In this document: positions 1-15,228 of the stretch, piece after piece
How positions within the stretch are numbered: position 1 is the first letter of the stretch
How the letters are laid out: each line of letters starts with the position of its first letter
DNA from: Galbula dea
Taxonomy: Eukaryota > Chordata > Aves > Piciformes > Galbulidae
NCBI GenBank assembly: GCA_013399015.1
Contig: VWZX01010084.1
Coordinates: forward strand, 434,001 to 498,000
DNA length: 64,000 nt
Direction of reading: 5' to 3'
The notes under the pieces: generated by a model
Databases searched by the model: none
The model's input: the letters and a program-made list of their open reading frames with translations, nothing else
What the model was told of the DNA's origin: nothing
Made by a program: the position numbers and the translations under genes

Positions 1-330
1 ACTGACTCCTGACTTCTAACATGAGCTACTGAACTCCAGTCTCATGCTAGTAGTCTCGTAAAATGGAAGACACCTAGAATCAAATTTCTGGTGAAAAATG
101 GCAAAAAATAAGTTTTAATTTCCTTTTTTACTTTGGTTGCTTGCCTATGTGCATTTTCTCTTAATATACCCAGACTGTTTTATTTTTTTGTTATTTTTTT
201 CCCCAGATTCTGGGAGTAGTAGGTGCTACTTAACAAGATAACAACATTTTTTTTCTTCTGGCAGAAGCATGTTCTGGAATGTGTGCTGATTATTGCACAA
301 TATATGAATATTTTACAATAGTATTAACCT

Positions 331-370
331 GTCCACCATTCTGTTGTGATTCTGTGATTCTGATTCTGTG
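331..370 (+). repeat. Possible CR1 3'-tail remnant
   Basis: The stretch contains several imperfect copies of the octamer ATTCTGTG, the 3'-terminal microsatellite of avian CR1 LINEs, preceded by CCACCATTCTG, which resembles the end of the CR1 3' UTR. Nothing upstream is clearly CR1, so this would be a very short 5'-truncated copy. It could also be a chance TG/AT-rich run. Confidence 0.45.
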
Positions 371-3300
371 AACAGAATAACTGCTGTCTCTCAATTGCAC
401 CTCTGTTCACAGGAAATGCAGTGACACAGGAACTGAGTAGATAATTCTCTCTAAAAGGAAAGTGACATGAAGAAATTGCCTTTTTTTCTAGAGGAAATGT
501 TGTTATTTGCACCATCACACTGAGAATCTACTGAAAAGCTACTTTAGACAGTACTGATCATAAAAAGAGACTTCATTGGAAATTTAAATATGCAGGTCTC
601 ATATTCTGTTAAAAACACTTCTGATTCAGTGTAATGGGGGGGCTCTGTAGATGAGAATGTTTACTTATTGCACCCTCTTACATCTGCAAAGCTGCAAATG
701 ACTGTTTTGGTTACTACAAGCAGGAGACCCAGGCCCAAAATTTAAATAGAGGGCCACGTGAGAGGGTATGTACAATCTGGAATTTTTTCGTATTTGCTAA
801 AATAGAATGAGTTTAGATAGCTATGGAATTGGGAAACAAATTATCAGTCTGTTTTGTATCAAGAAGACAATTGCATCTAGAAGACGTGCTTGGAGTCCAG
901 TGCTGAGTAATAAACCACCCATGCAGTTTCCATTTTTGACTTGTTGCTTTTGGGGGATGTGTGAAATAAGCTGCAGATGACAGTCAAATGCACAGACTTT
1001 GGTAGCTTCTTTCCAATGAAGATATTTTCCTGGACAATTGCTGTTATGAATTGTTACAGTGTGAAAGTAAAAAGAAACAGTTGTGCAGTTTAACTGAGGT
1101 TTCATTTGAAAGAATTGCATGATGGATTCATTACTGAGATGTCAAGTAAGGCTCAATCTGGTCAAGATGGAATTTCCTTTTCCATTCTCTAGATATAACA
1201 GGATACAACAGGCAGTGAAACAGGCACTTAGTCACTGGCTTTTTACAAATCTTTTTAATTCCCTTATTGCCCAATCTTGCAGTTGTCATGAACTTGCCAA
1301 CATTTCTCTTGCCATAATTCCTGCAAAAGCAGGCCCTTAAATGTGACATATAATTAAAATGACCTTTAGTTGCCTTCCTTGGATTAGCATCCATAAAACT
1401 AGGAATCAAAAAACGTATTAATAAAAATAATATGAATTTTTTTTAAAGACATCAGCTAATGGCTAACTACATGTGCTAACTATGGCCCTGATTCATGACA
1501 CAGTTACATTACATCATTTTATTTCCCACAAGAGTTACTACAGCAAGGAACTACCATTAACAGAACAGGCTTTTCTATATCCACTACATGCCTTAAGTAC
1601 TACAAGAACTAAACCTTGAGTACTTTCTCAATAGTACCCAGAACTCACATCTAAGTTCCCAAGAAAATGTAGAGGCAATGAGATTTGCAGTAAGAGTCTT
1701 AACTCTGGCTGCACAGAGATAATGCTAAATAGGTTTCAGAGCCTTGCAGTTATCTCTTTAGTGACTGAAGGTCATATATAGATAGATCCACGCACCTGTG
1801 CCCTAGGAATTCATGTCTTTTACTTGGCCTTTTCCTCTATGCTGCCCTGTGAGTTTCATGGATAACCAAACTGTTCTCTAACTTTATGTCTTTCCCCAAG
1901 AGAGTTTCCATGCCTTTATATTTCAAAGACATGTTTCTTCATTCACACCTTCTTTTCAGAGCTAAGACTACTGAGATTTTTGTCTTACAAAAGCCTACCT
2001 TATTTAAATATATGCTTGGGTGAACTCCAAGTACTTTTATGCAGTAATACACACTGATGATGAATAATAGGGTGAAAGAGAAATATAAGCACTTAGGAAA
2101 AGGCAGCAATTTTCTAATGGTCATTTTACACCCTTTTCTAATACTGTAGAAACAGAATAGACCAAAGCCAACCATGACAAAAATGTGGTTATTTTTTCCA
2201 AGTAAAACCAGCAGAATTTGAATGGCAACATTCAAAGTCTGAGCAATATCAAAGATACTGTACAAAATGAGTAAATTCTATATCCTGAAAAAAACAGTCA
2301 TCTCTTGAAGTTACTGGGAAATCACATTCTGTGAGTTGGTACAGGATCCACAACAAAATACAATTATAAAAACATTAGGTAATACAGACTTTCATTAGTG
2401 TTATCAGCACTGTTTAGATCCTGACTTCCTAATTAAGTTTTCAGTCCAATTCCTTCAGTAGTGTACCAATGTAACTTTTCTTCCTTTATCATTTGACTAT
2501 CTTTTAGAAAACCATATATCCTCTGATGATGAATCAAATTGGGAAAAGAAGCCTCACACATAAAACAAGCCCTCGTTTCTGGTTCTCCCAGATTGTTTCG
2601 CCTTTCATACATCTTTATGCTGTACTGTGCCTCCTCAGGATTATTCTTTGTATTAGTCCACTTCCTGGTCAACTAAAAATCTGGACATTCAAACCTGTAA
2701 AAACATCTTGCTGTAATTATTTATGCTTTCCATACCAATGATAATAACCAGTAAGAGTTTCATTTGGCTTGCAAAAGTATTGATACATTCTCTAAATTAA
2801 AGGTAGCATTTAATTGTTTATGTTCTTTTTAGGGCATTCTTTTTGCTAGTGGCAAGTTTTTGTATGTTTGATTCTAAAGACAAGTAACATATGCAAGAGC
2901 TCAGGTGTGTTTTGCACACTCTAAATATGTTCTGAAAAACTGTAGTATGGAATTTTTCCCCCTTTATTTGCCTGCAGCCTCCCCTTCTCAATCTCTTGCC
3001 TTCATACATTTTTTATTAGTGCTGTAATTTAAATACAAAATAAGTTTGCCATTCACCTAGCCTAATCAGATCTGACTACATAAGAATGATATTTGGGATT
3101 ATGCCCTGCATGAGGACATTCGTTGCCTCCCTGAGGACATAATTTTACTGTAGAGGTTTATGATCAGGAAGACTAATCAGTCTTGTGATACACACTTCAG
3201 GATTTCATTATGAGATTTTTTTTTTCCTCTGAGTGTTGAAAGAAACTGGAAGTACAACTCACTCTTTTATATCCATGTGATGGAAAATTTCATATTTGCT

Positions 3301-6300
3301 TTTCCTTACTTGACTTCAGTGACCATAACTGTATTCTAAGCAATGAAAGAAAAAAAAAATTAAAAGATTTTATGAAGTGTATGAAGTGCTTCAGCCTTTT
3401 TAGTTCCTTGCATAAGGCAAGAGTGTAAGTCCACAAAGCTTCACAATGGCAGCTTAGAAAAACCTTCAACAGTACATTAAATGTGGCAGTCTCTTGCCTG
3501 GCTACTTTCTCAGGTGTCCTAAATTTAGAAATACTTGAACAATCAAATTCTTTTCAAGATCCCTGAAGTCAGGAGATTTCATCCATGAAGAACTCAGGAA
3601 AGAGGAAGCAAACAGCCTGTATTTTCTTGCCATGTCCTGTAAGCTCTGAAAATAGACATCAGAGTTACACAGGTGTTAGTCTTGATTTATTTTCCTAAAA
3701 AAAATTTTTTTGTTATCATGACTCCAAACATTACTGTCTTCTTTCTCTATCTTGCCCAGCAAAAAATATACCTATTGCATATGGTCTTGTGGGTAGAGGG
3801 CCTGAAGTGACTGGCCCTTGATGTGAATTGATTTTCACACCATAGGATTTTAATGGCTTTTAATCAGAGAAAGACACCAGGGCAGCAAATTCCTGAAGTT
3901 CGTCATGAATTTTAACCAATATCTGTTACCACTGCTTATCACAATACAGACCTGTGCACTGAAACCTTAGATTGATTGGGCTGTTTCCTAGAAGTGATAC
4001 AGTGTACATGCTTGAAGTGCAGTCTGCTTACATGATTTGCTGAATCTCGTCTATTATTTTTAGGGAAAATAAAATACTATTTCAATATACCACCTGAAGC
4101 TTCACTGGTGAAGAAAAATAAGATATTAAGCATATGTGGGAAGGGCAGTATCTACTCAGGGAATAGAATATACAGAAAGGCTGAAAGATTACTATTATTT
4201 CACTTGGATTGGCTTAGCAAATAGTAGCCCTAGCCGTGGACCATGACTGCAGAACACGGAACAGAAAGATAGTCACTTCTCAAAAAAAATTATTCGAAAA
4301 GAATAAGAAAAGTGATAGAGATGACAAAAAGCTAGAAAATATTTCAGATGGCAATAAATGAAAGAGCTCTGTCTTCTAAGCTGTTTCAATTGCACCACAG
4401 CAGCCTACCCACGGATATGTTTTTTACAGACATCAGCAAGGGCAAGTTTTGAAGAAAGTGTGGAAGATAAAAAGCAGAATCCTTTTGCAAGTTTTATAAG
4501 GAGCTCTTCCCAAATTCAAGTGGGCAGCATCACTTGACAGACTTTGATTAGAAACATTAGCAACTGAAAAAGCACTTTGCAGTAAAATTATGTCAGATGA
4601 CAGATGACCACCAGAGATTCTGGCTTCCTTTCCTGATTAACTACTACAATGTTGATAGTCAGCAACATACAACCTAAAATAACATAAGGGAAACCATCAG
4701 AAAGGAAGAAATAATTTATAACATTTGTTTATTAGTACCTTTTGGTTTTTTCCAGAATATTTTAGTAACTTCCCTGTTTTCCTCATTTTATCTGTAGTCA
4801 CAGGTAAAAAATCTGAAGTTCTACTTTACTTCTAATCAGGCAAGTAATATTACTTTTGTTTTCAATATTTTTAAGTCTATATCAGGTTTCTTGGATGAAA
4901 GTTTACAGAAGTTACCTGTAGAACTTGTATTTTTTACTATTCAAATAAGTGAGTGGGAAAAAAATATAATACTGGGCCTGTTAATACAAGTTTAATTCAG
5001 TGGCAGAAAGCAAACAGCTAAAATTGACTTGTTCAAGATTTAAAATGAAATATTTACAGAGAAAAAACGTTCTTTGTTAGATCCAGGAATAATAATGACA
5101 CTTCTCTTCATACACATATTTTAATTACAAACTGGAATCTTATTTTTAAAAAAACTTTTAAAACTGCAGACATCCTTCTTTGAATTATCTCTGCGTTTAT
5201 GTTATTAAACACAGCTTGACAGATGTGTATGATTTACAAACACTGCACATCAGCTCCGTGCTCATTTTAAAATTTTTGATAGTTTCATAGCTCCTACTTA
5301 CAAAGCTAGGCCAGTAGAAATGGCTTTCACCAAAGGGCTTACTCCTCCCCAGGCTTAACATAAAAGACAGTTAAAGACAGAAGAGCTCAATGTTTCTTCC
5401 ACTCTTCTCCCTCACATTTATGTATTTAAACACATTGTACATGCAAATCTTTCACTTTAAGACTGTTGTTGCATAAATTTAGTTGACAGAAATCATGTGC
5501 AACACGTCTCCCGTTTTGACCCTCAGTCAGATCTGCAGTTTGTGGTGTCATGTCTAGCTGCTCTATCTGATATTCTGAAATGTTCAGCTGGACTTTGTAT
5601 CAGTAAGAAAGACAGAGGCAAACAAACAAGAGTATCAAGTGTTGGCACGAGAAGAACTTCATATGCAAAACTACAAATATAATTGAAAGACCAGACTGAA
5701 GCTCTTTTGAGCAGCAGAGCACTTTCATCTCATAGAGTCTCAATCACAATTCAAAAAATACTCATTCACTCCTAAGGATTATGGTAGAGAAAATTATTCA
5801 GGGCCAAGCGATTTTAGAGTGGGTGAGATTTTATCACCCTATATTATCCTCAGCAAGGATTTATCCAAGAAGGATTTAGCCAAATACAAAGAATCTCTTG
5901 CAATGTTTTATTAGCAAAATGTGGTATTTTTGAATGTGAAAATAAAGAGAAAGCTTTGAATACCCAGGCACTTTTGGAGATTGTAATTCCTATCCCAACC
6001 TCAACTTTTAAAATGCATGGAAAAATGGAATACAGAGGTTAACAGAAAAGATTTACAAGCTCAAAGAGGAAGGTGAAAGAAGCAATGCAAGAAAAGCAAG
6101 GCAATTTCCACTGACTGATCACCACAGTCTAATTAGAGCAACAGCATTGTATCCAGTTCCCTCACCTAACAGCCACTGAGCCATAACGACATAAAAGAAA
6201 TTAGAGAGGGTAGGAAAGCAATGCAGAGTGGAAAGTTCCACAAAGTGCTCCTGTGCAGATGGTTTACAGGGATGCTCAATGATGAATGCTTCACATGTTT

Positions 6301-9060
6301 TTTGCCATAAATGTGTCTCTTAGGAGATTTGCATTAGAGTCAAAGATGTCTGTGTAGAACAATTTTGACAGTAATAAACCGTATAGTAATTTTATATTTA
6401 CAATGGAAAATCATTTCTAAAGTACTTTTTGGACACCAGCTCAAAAGTATAGCCAGTTTTTGAACTGACTAATGTATAGGTTCATAGTGCATAATGCCAG
6501 TAAACTGTTATTCTGAAGTAGTCTTTGTTGTGACTCTTCCCTAGTTTAATTGCAGAGGAAGGTTGGGTTTTTATTCCAGAATCTGTTCTCTGGAACAAGA
6601 GGTAGTGAGCCCCTCAATCATGCATTATTTTTATATAAGTGAAGGGCCTAACCCATGTCATATCTTACAGCTCCAGTTTGGTGTCCAGAAGAATACCATA
6701 TTTTATTTGTCTAACTTCATCACTGTCATTCACGGTCATAGGAAGTGGGAGAAATATATAGATGATGAAACATGGACGCAGACAGCGCAGTGGCATTTGG
6801 CTGACAGTAAGCTTGTTGGTTAGCTGTGCTTCCTTGTCCAGCGTGAAACATAAGACCTTCATTTCTAGCTCCCTTGTGATAGTTGGGATTTTTTCCAGAT
6901 GCCTTTTTAATGGTTATTTCCCCCTTTTTTTGTGCAACCTGTGGTGTCTTTTGTTTGTGGATGCTACTTGCATAGGAAAAACATTGGTTTTAGGCACAGA
7001 TCATGTGGCTTGCTGTAAATAACATTAGTTGCAGAGACTTGTAGGACAGCCTCAGCCTTTCTGTTTACTTTCTCTGTATCCTTGGGAGGAGTTGGGGTAG
7101 TGGGAAACATCTGGGCAGAGAAAGTTGCCTTGTTTCCTCTGCCAGCAAGGAGACCTGTAAACTCTCAATGGCTCAAGCACTGCTGTCTGGCTAAGTTTAT
7201 TTCCACTCCCCTTTGGAACAGCAAACAGCAAAGGTGTCTACATTTCTGGGGTACTCTGTGCAATGTGGCAAAAGGTATTCCAAGCCAATGTTTGCTTTGT
7301 TATGCTGTTAACTACATTTTGGCTTCCTCTCATTTTCCATTTCATCTGTCTCCAGAGCCTTTCATTTCTGATTATTTTTTGGCCACTAGTTTAAGCATGT
7401 CTGCCTATACAGAGCTAGGCTACAGCTATAGTTTACAAAGTAGTGGAGTTCAGATAGCAGCAACTTGATATGTCTCCAGGTTACAACACAATACAGTAAA
7501 ACAGCTTTTACAATGGTATTAAGTATGTAGGATTTAATTTTGAAGGCAAGATTTCTCTTTCTACATGGTATGTATTTCTTGCTATTCTAGGTTTAATAGT
7601 TCATAGTAACTTACTACATTTTTTTCAATTCACATAGAATTAACTTAGTGTACTTATTTGTTAAGGATCTATTAAATAATTTCATAATTGAGGCTTATTA
7701 CTCATAGTACTAGGAATTTACTATTAAACAAGATCAAATTCTCTTACTTTTGGTGCTTTATAATGAGACTAACTGTATGAAGACTTACACACATCAATAC
7801 TGATTTTTTAATTATGGTTGCATAAAATACATAAAGACGTTCTCTATATATGCCCTCCATATATATATACACACACAATACATTGATAAATATAAAGATG
7901 TATTGTTAATTGGTACATAAGATATGAACAATTTCTTTCTTAATGGATAGATTAAAAAAAAGATCTGTAAACAGAGATGGTATTTTATGTATCACATCTA
8001 TTCACAGATAACCATCCACTTATTATGGGAATAACATGTAAAACAAGGGTCACAGACTGATCCTTATTGCTTGGTAATTAATGAGATGTTTAATGTGACT
8101 AAACACAGGGACAGGGATACGTAGGATTGAAGAGAGTAAGTCAAATTCAGAAGAATGGTGACAGTAGCCTAAACCACAGCATCACTGAAAAACTTGTCAA
8201 AATCATGATTATTAACTAATGTCTTTTTCTAGTATGGTATAGGCACAGTGTCAAGACTGGTACTTTCTTAGTGATACAGTATTAGTGAGATCATTTCTGA
8301 AATGCATGCTCTCTGCACTTCTAAAAGGATCTTGATGACAGGGACTCAGAATGGAGCTAAAAGAACAGCCAGTCATCTGGCAATAATTCTTTTGTAGAGC
8401 AAGAGGTGACAGAACATCTGTTCATTTGGTTAATTAAGAAAGTGACTGGATCATGTTCTACAAGTAGCCATATGGGGAAGAGATTCTTGAGAACCAGTTG
8501 ATTTTCAGCACATCAGAGGAAGGCATAATGAAAGCCAAAGATCATATTAAAAACAGTGAATGGAGTTTTGCAACAATCTACTATATTGATAGACAGAAAT
8601 CAGGCCTCATAATCTCTTCTTCCAGTTGATGAGTTTTCAGCTCATAACAAAATTTTATATTTTCTCTATTGTACCTTTCTGCAACATTTTACAGTTGTTA
8701 CTACTGAATCTCATGTCTAGTTCCCCAGTCCTCAAGGCGATGTAGCTCTTTTCATTGGCTATACTGAGCACTTTCTCAGTTATCTAACTTTGACAATATT
8801 ATACTATAAAGAAATTTTAATCCCATTTCTTTTAAGACTGTCAGCAAAAAGATTTCTCCTAATACCGCTTCTTAAGGATCAGTCTTAACTACCTACCCAC
8901 CAATCTATTTGTTCCATTTTCAATACTGACCATCTACAATGGTCATCTCACTGTTTGACTCTTAAATCCCACTTTCTCCAAGCAAGTAGTTTCTTTTCAG
9001 CATAATGAGTGCATTGTAGAAGGATAGGCATAATATATTCCCTTTATTTTCTTTCTCTAC
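371..9060. other. Intergenic DNA upstream of LGR5, no gene seen
   Basis: AT-rich DNA with many short A and T runs. All open frames are short, lack recognisable domains and look like chance ORFs. A small (AT)n/(AC)n run lies near 7857-7880. I see no splice-flanked exon, RNA gene or clear mobile element. Ancient, strongly diverged repeats would not be visible to me here. Confidence 0.6.
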
Positions 9061-9070
9061 AAAATGAAGT

Positions 9071-9312
9071 CATTGAAAAAGAAAAAGAAAAAGAAAAAGA
9101 AAAAGAAAAAGAAAAAGAAAAAGAAAAAGAAAAAGAAAAAGAAAAAGAAAAAGAAAAAGAGAAAGAAAAAGAGAAAGAAAAAGAAAAAGAAAAAAGAAAG
9201 AAAAAGAAACAAAAAAGAAAAAGAAAACAAAAACAAAAAAAAGAAAAGAAAAAATGAAGTGAGAAGAAAAAGAAAGAAAATAGAGTGAGAGGGGAAAAAA
9301 AAGAAAGAAAAG
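9071..9312 (+). repeat. (GAAAAA)n purine tract
   Basis: A nearly pure purine tract of about 240 bases. It holds 14 perfect GAAAAA hexamers in a row (9075-9158), followed by interrupted GAAAAA/GAAA/AAAC variants to about 9312. The + strand is almost all A and G, so two long Lys/Glu and poly-Lys frames run through it; these are artefacts. The 10-mer AAAATGAAGT occurs on both sides of the main tract (9061-9070 and 9251-9260). Such tracts are length-unstable and can adopt non-B structures. Confidence 0.95.
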
Positions 9313-12300
9313 CTTTAGTAAATCAATATTTCACTTATTTTTTAATCTGTAGATTTAATAGTCTTTCCCTTCCAAAGCTGTTTTAAAACTGCATGTACTA
9401 CTGAGCCAGACTCACAAGTCTGAAGTTGCTTACAGCAGTTTTCTCTCCCTGTACAAACACATGCAAAAAGCTTGTCTAGTGCTATCACTAACTCAGTAGG
9501 CTTGATTTAAAATAGTTGCTACTAGACTTGTGTTTTGGTGCAGATTCTGAAAGAAGATGGCCACTGTTGAGCCTGCTACCCTTTTGTTAAAATCATCAGT
9601 AGTTTTGCTTTTACTTCTGTTAGAGTTCTTTCCATTATTTCATTACCATTTACACTTCATTTTTATCCTGTAACTACTATTAGCTAATTATTCTTTCCTT
9701 TTGTGTCAATAGATATCGTTTCTTTAACTTCTTTACCATTCGGCTACTTATTTCAGGTCTTTCGCTTCTGTCTTCACTCCTAGGTATCTGTATGTTTGCG
9801 TTTAGTGCATCAACACAGTGATGAATTGCTGCAATCATCATCTTCACCTATAGCTTGTCAGCTGCTTCTCTGTAGGAATCAATACTCATCCAGTAGTTAA
9901 ATGCAAGGCAGCTGATTACTTCCAGTGAGGTTCAAGCTAATACATTTTTTCACAATTGGGATGAGTTTACAGATAATTTCTGGGCATCAGCTCACAGGCA
10001 GTAACTTGTAAAGCTGATGCTATTCATCAAAGTCATAGAACCTCAGCAACACTTCTCTCTCTAGTATAAGCAATTGAACCATATTATTTGAGTAACGAAT
10101 ATTTTTCTGTGCAGGGGAGAAGCGATTTGCTTAAAAGTGGGGGAAATGTAGGAAGAAAAGGAAAAAAACCAACCAAAAACCAACACACAAAAATCTCAGG
10201 CTATTGGGAAGATGGTTGAGTTACATTCAGTTTTCTAAACTTTTTGACCCCAGCAGCATCCACAAAGTATCATGTTGCACTGGATAAAAAGGTGCGTGCA
10301 CAACCTATGCTCACTCCAGCCTAGAAGCTGTCCTCTCTCAGCAATTATTCTCTTTTGTCACCTTTATATGCTTATGTGTAAATTCTGTGGAATCTGAAAC
10401 TCCTAAGTTTGGGACTAAAATTCCTATCTCTTAATGGGATATCTTAATGTGATCTTTCTCTGCCTTTCATTCAAGTGAAGAGATTTCAGCCGAAAAGCTG
10501 ATCAAACTAACTCACCTTTTTGACTGTCGAAGTTGAAACACATACTGTAGGCTGGAACCTTTAAGCATAACCTTGAAATTGACTCCTGTTTTTTTCTAGA
10601 ACTAAAATGGCCTTCATGAAAATCAACTGTAAAATTTTATTACTTGCCTCCCAGTTATTAACTAATACTCTCCCCAGGCATATATTTTCTTGTACTTTGA
10701 CAGGACTACCTACCTGAGTGAAACCACGTCCCTTCTGACGTCAGAGGCAAAACTCAATTTCATGACTGCTTTTTACCCTTTGGGATGTATTTTCAAAGTA
10801 TACATTTCAACCGTATAAAATGTCCTGCAAGCCCCTTGCCAGCACCACCAGCACCACACATAGCAGGACATTTTTGCATTGGCATGAACAATCCTGACAC
10901 CTCCCTTCCTGTGGTTTTGCTTTTTCTGTACATAGGCATTTAGAGTTAAATTTTGGAAGAAAATGTTATTTATATATCTATCGTCATAGGATCTACATCA
11001 CTACTGTTGCATTTTAATAGCACTGTTGATAAATAACAATAGAATTATGCTTGCTTTGTTTCTTCCATTGCCTTTATGTTAACTCTACCCAATGCTGTAT
11101 TGATTTTATGTTTGTTAAATGCTTTTCTATTTTAAATTCCTTAGCAGTGTGGCCTCTATTACAGCAGAGTAGATCTTGATCCTCATCATAATGGGTGTAT
11201 TCTTAATACCAGTAGCCTTTCATGCACTCTTACCAGAGAGCTCATGATATGTTTACGATCATGTGGTGAGTATTACACATTTAGAATCTGTTTTTCTCCT
11301 CTATATTTGAAATCCCTCTAAAGACCACCAGAAAATACATACCATAAACAGAATATTTCTTATGGACATTGTATTCTTTCTATCATGTAATTTTTCTTAA
11401 GAATAGATTTTTTCTTTATCCTGTTAGACTAAAGGGTTTCTTCTGATCAGAAGCCACTCTTGATTTGGCTGACTAAAGGCCCATACTTACCAAAAATTCT
11501 CATTGTCTTAGCTCATTAGAACGTCAGAGAGCACAAACCTTCCTCAACACATTAAAGGTGCAGTAACACAAAGAATAACCAAAAATATATGTTAAATACA
11601 ATTCAGAGAGGAAAAGTAGATATATAGAATCTTTCTACTAAGCAATATTCTTCATTCTATGAAAAAAATGTTTTTATTCTGTCAGAATTATTATATTTTC
11701 ATAAATATAAGTTGAATCACAGATAACTATGCTTTTTTAAGAAAATCAGAAATTGAAAATTACTCTAAAATAACCTTCCTTGGTAGAATACCTTCTCAAA
11801 ACTAGAAATTAATCACAGGCACAGTAGCTTTTGTCATAGACAAGCATACTGACAGGAATAGAAAGGGCTACTTGGATTTTGAGAAAGCTTGTCCCTTACA
11901 AGCATGTATAATCCTCACTAGAAATGAACAATAGAAAGATTAAGTATAAAAATGTTTTCTTTTACCACAGATCACCTTGTATGATCATGTATAGTTTAGA
12001 CTAAAAGTTCAGATGAAAAATGGAAGAACAAAAACTGAAGATCAGAATTATCCGGCCCTTTATAACAAACTAAAAACCAAAAATTATTCATGGGATTTAA
12101 ACAGATGTCTTTCATGTGTAGGCTGCTCATATATTCCCACTCACTTCAGTGTTTCTGTATACAGTTATACTGCATGATATAGAATTTGAAAATGCCAGAG
12201 AACTGTCACACACTACACTTGTTTTCATTGGGTGAACACCCTACGCCAGAGCTCCTTGATCAAACACCATGCAACAGTCACACAATAGTCTACTAAACAG

Positions 12301-15228
12301 AACAGAAAAACTTTTGCTATCAGCACTCACACTTACTGTAAATATTGTCTTCTTACTCAACTGATCTGCTTCCTCTCTGACTATTAGGTTTGTGTCTACT
12401 GACTTTATTGACATAATAACCTTTGCTTAAATTCATTTCTATAAGCCACACAGAGCCATTACTAAAATGTACTTAAGACCAGATTTACTCATGTTTGTGC
12501 AAAACTGCAGTTGTTTGCTAATCCTAATCAGACTCTTTTTTTTCTTTTCAATCCTACTGAAGAAAATACAATCACATGGAAATCACCAAGAGACTAACTT
12601 ACCATCCCCAAACTTTTGTAACTGGTGCAAAAATGTATTCAGGAAAGATCTCATTTTCATATTTGCTCTCACAGGTTATTTGCAGAATTGGTAGTTTACA
12701 CTGAGCTCTTTTATTTTTCTGAATTGTTGAGACTCAGCAAGCATGAAACAGTGATATCAGTTTTATTCACTTTTCAGGTTAAAAGTAATCTTTAACTGTT
12801 CTTGAAAATCCTTTCCCAACTCTATGGTTCATGAAGCACAAACTGCCCCACCATGGGAGCTGCACCTTCATGTACATCTGACCTACTCTAGTTTCCTGGC
12901 CTATCTTCACAGCTCAAAGAAAACTAGAGAAGATAAGTTCTAACACAGTCGAGTGGCTACAGGGTACTGAAAGCGACATTAAATAAATGAACTATTGTTA
13001 GCTATCAGTTTGACTCTCTGCCAACCAGCTAAATGAATCACTTTGAAAAATTAAACAAAAAGAGGTTTAATTTGACATGACTGTTGTTTGACTTTCCGCT
13101 TTTTGTTTTAGTAGGGACCCAATGCTGATGCTATGTCATACCAGCTAGAGATAAGCACCACGTATCTGTCCACTGCCAACCCATAACTAACGCATTAAAT
13201 CCTTTTATTTTTCACTACTGTTGTTTGCTATGAGAAATGTGCAGTGTGGAGTCATAAATCTACAATAAAACTCCTGGATATTGCACAATTAAAACTTTTT
13301 TATCCTCTAAAAACATTTAGCTGTGTTTTTTTACTCTTTATGTAGTAAATAACCCTGGAGGGATACTGAATACAGATAGCTAAACTATTTCACTTCTTTC
13401 AGCAGTTTACATGTGTCCTTCAAACTCTTGGAAAAAGCAAAGGGCAGGGAAGGCAGGATTGTTGCAATAAAATGTTTTATACAGTGAATTTGACTTGGTT
13501 GAATAAAACAGTAATGTTGGAGTAAATCATCAGCTTGGCAAGTAAAGTTAGCAAGAGGCCTGCTGCCTGACCATTTACAGTTTTGTGTTTCTTCTCTTCA
13601 ATAGTTTTCTCTTCCTTATTGCTTGTTACAATAAACACTCCAGGCCAAATTTTCCACCCTGTTACAGCATGCAACCATATTGGCATTAATTTGGTAACAC
13701 TGGTGTAACTAAGGCAGAAATATTTGCTTTTCACATTTATAGGCTGCCTTTTTTCTAAGGATACCAAAGAACAAGCATGACAAAAATCAAGTTCCAAGAT
13801 ATAAACACTCCCAAACTTTGGGAAAGAACAGAGCCAGCCTTCGCAGCCAGATTCATTTCTGATCCATATTTAAGGCACTTCTGCCTTGAACTGAGAGGTG
13901 CAAATTAGTTATAATGTTCCCTGCAAAGAACAGGAACCTGAAGGGAACATTGAAAATTATTAAAATCTGTGGTTTGTTTCAAGATCAATTTCTTGTCTAG
14001 AGACATAATTGTGGTTCTACAGGGCATAAACCCAAAACAGTTCTGAATATTTTGTTTTCTGCTTAGGGCAAGGCCAATTAATAGTTTTGCCTGAAAAAAT
14101 ACCAGCTGCCTAAGGAACTTGTAAACTTAGTTCAAGATTTTACAGAAAGAATTAAACAAAATAAACTGTTACTATGATATACATTATTTCATATGTTCTA
14201 ATCATAACAGCAGAAAACCATTTCGGTTTTTTAAGTCAATCAATTCAGTCAATGTGATCTATTTTCAACAGTATTAAGAAACTGAAAAATGAAAAATACA
14301 AAGCTTTCATCACTACAGAAATGAGAAATAATTCATTATTTAAAAAGAACCTTCAGTAGGAATCATTTGTATTGAGGACAAGTGGCTGCCACTACAAGAG
14401 TTTCTTTAAAGCATGCATTTGCCTGCTTAGGGACCCTGGCTCTTCCAGATACAGAACTCATCTAGGCAGATGGCTGGGATGCTGTAAAGACTCCACAGCC
14501 TGTTTCAACCTGTGGTGCTAGAATAATAGGCACAGCTCTTCTTCTCTCCCTATAGAGGAAGCAAGTGGAGGTCATTGAAGCTTCATATAGCTTTGTTCAT
14601 GAGCAGACACTAAACCTGCAATTTTTAAACTACTAGTAACTATTACTAGTATCTTTTACTAAAAAAAAAGAGAAAAGAGTAAAGACTAACATAAGCTAGG
14701 GAATGTTGGTAAAAAAAATCTTGAACTGAATTAATTGCCTTTTTCTCACAGATTTCTAAAAGCTATCAGGATGGGGAGGGGGAGAAAGAATAATTAAACA
14801 GAAAATACATAGCTGGAAAATTTAAATATCTCAGCCTTGGCACTGGCCATCTCTCTCTTTCTACACAGAACTCGGCTGTGGGGCAGATTTAGATGAGAGC
14901 AGAGAGCAAGACATTTCTGAACACTGTAAGTCTAGTTGTATTGTCCTAAAATATGACCAGAATGCTAATGGGACAGAGTCAGGCTCTGTTTCATGGACCT
15001 CCCACTAAGTTCATGTTTCATGCACTACACAAAATGCAAAGTTTTGCATGTATGGCTAAAATTAACTCTTCCTTTTCTTCCCTCAAAATGAAGAAAAGAG
15101 GCAACATGCATGATGCTGCTGTTGGCCTGGGAATCCAATTCCCCCAGCTGTTGTCAACACCACTTGCCAGAACGAAAGAAGCAATGCAGCAATCAACAGC
15201 AGCTTCCATGCCATCACCTTGCAAGCTG
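9313..15228. other. Intergenic DNA, no gene seen
   Basis: AT-rich sequence without recognisable coding exons, RNA genes or clear interspersed repeats. Open frames such as 12467-12694 (+) and 13477-13797 (-) have no family resemblance and are of a length expected by chance. The block around 14953-15494 is open on both strands and is treated separately as a finding. Confidence 0.55.

Noticed and set aside
9009..9288. Two Lys/Glu-rich open frames through the purine tract
   Set aside because: They are produced by the (GAAAAA)n simple repeat, which contains no stop codon in these frames; no gene structure supports them.
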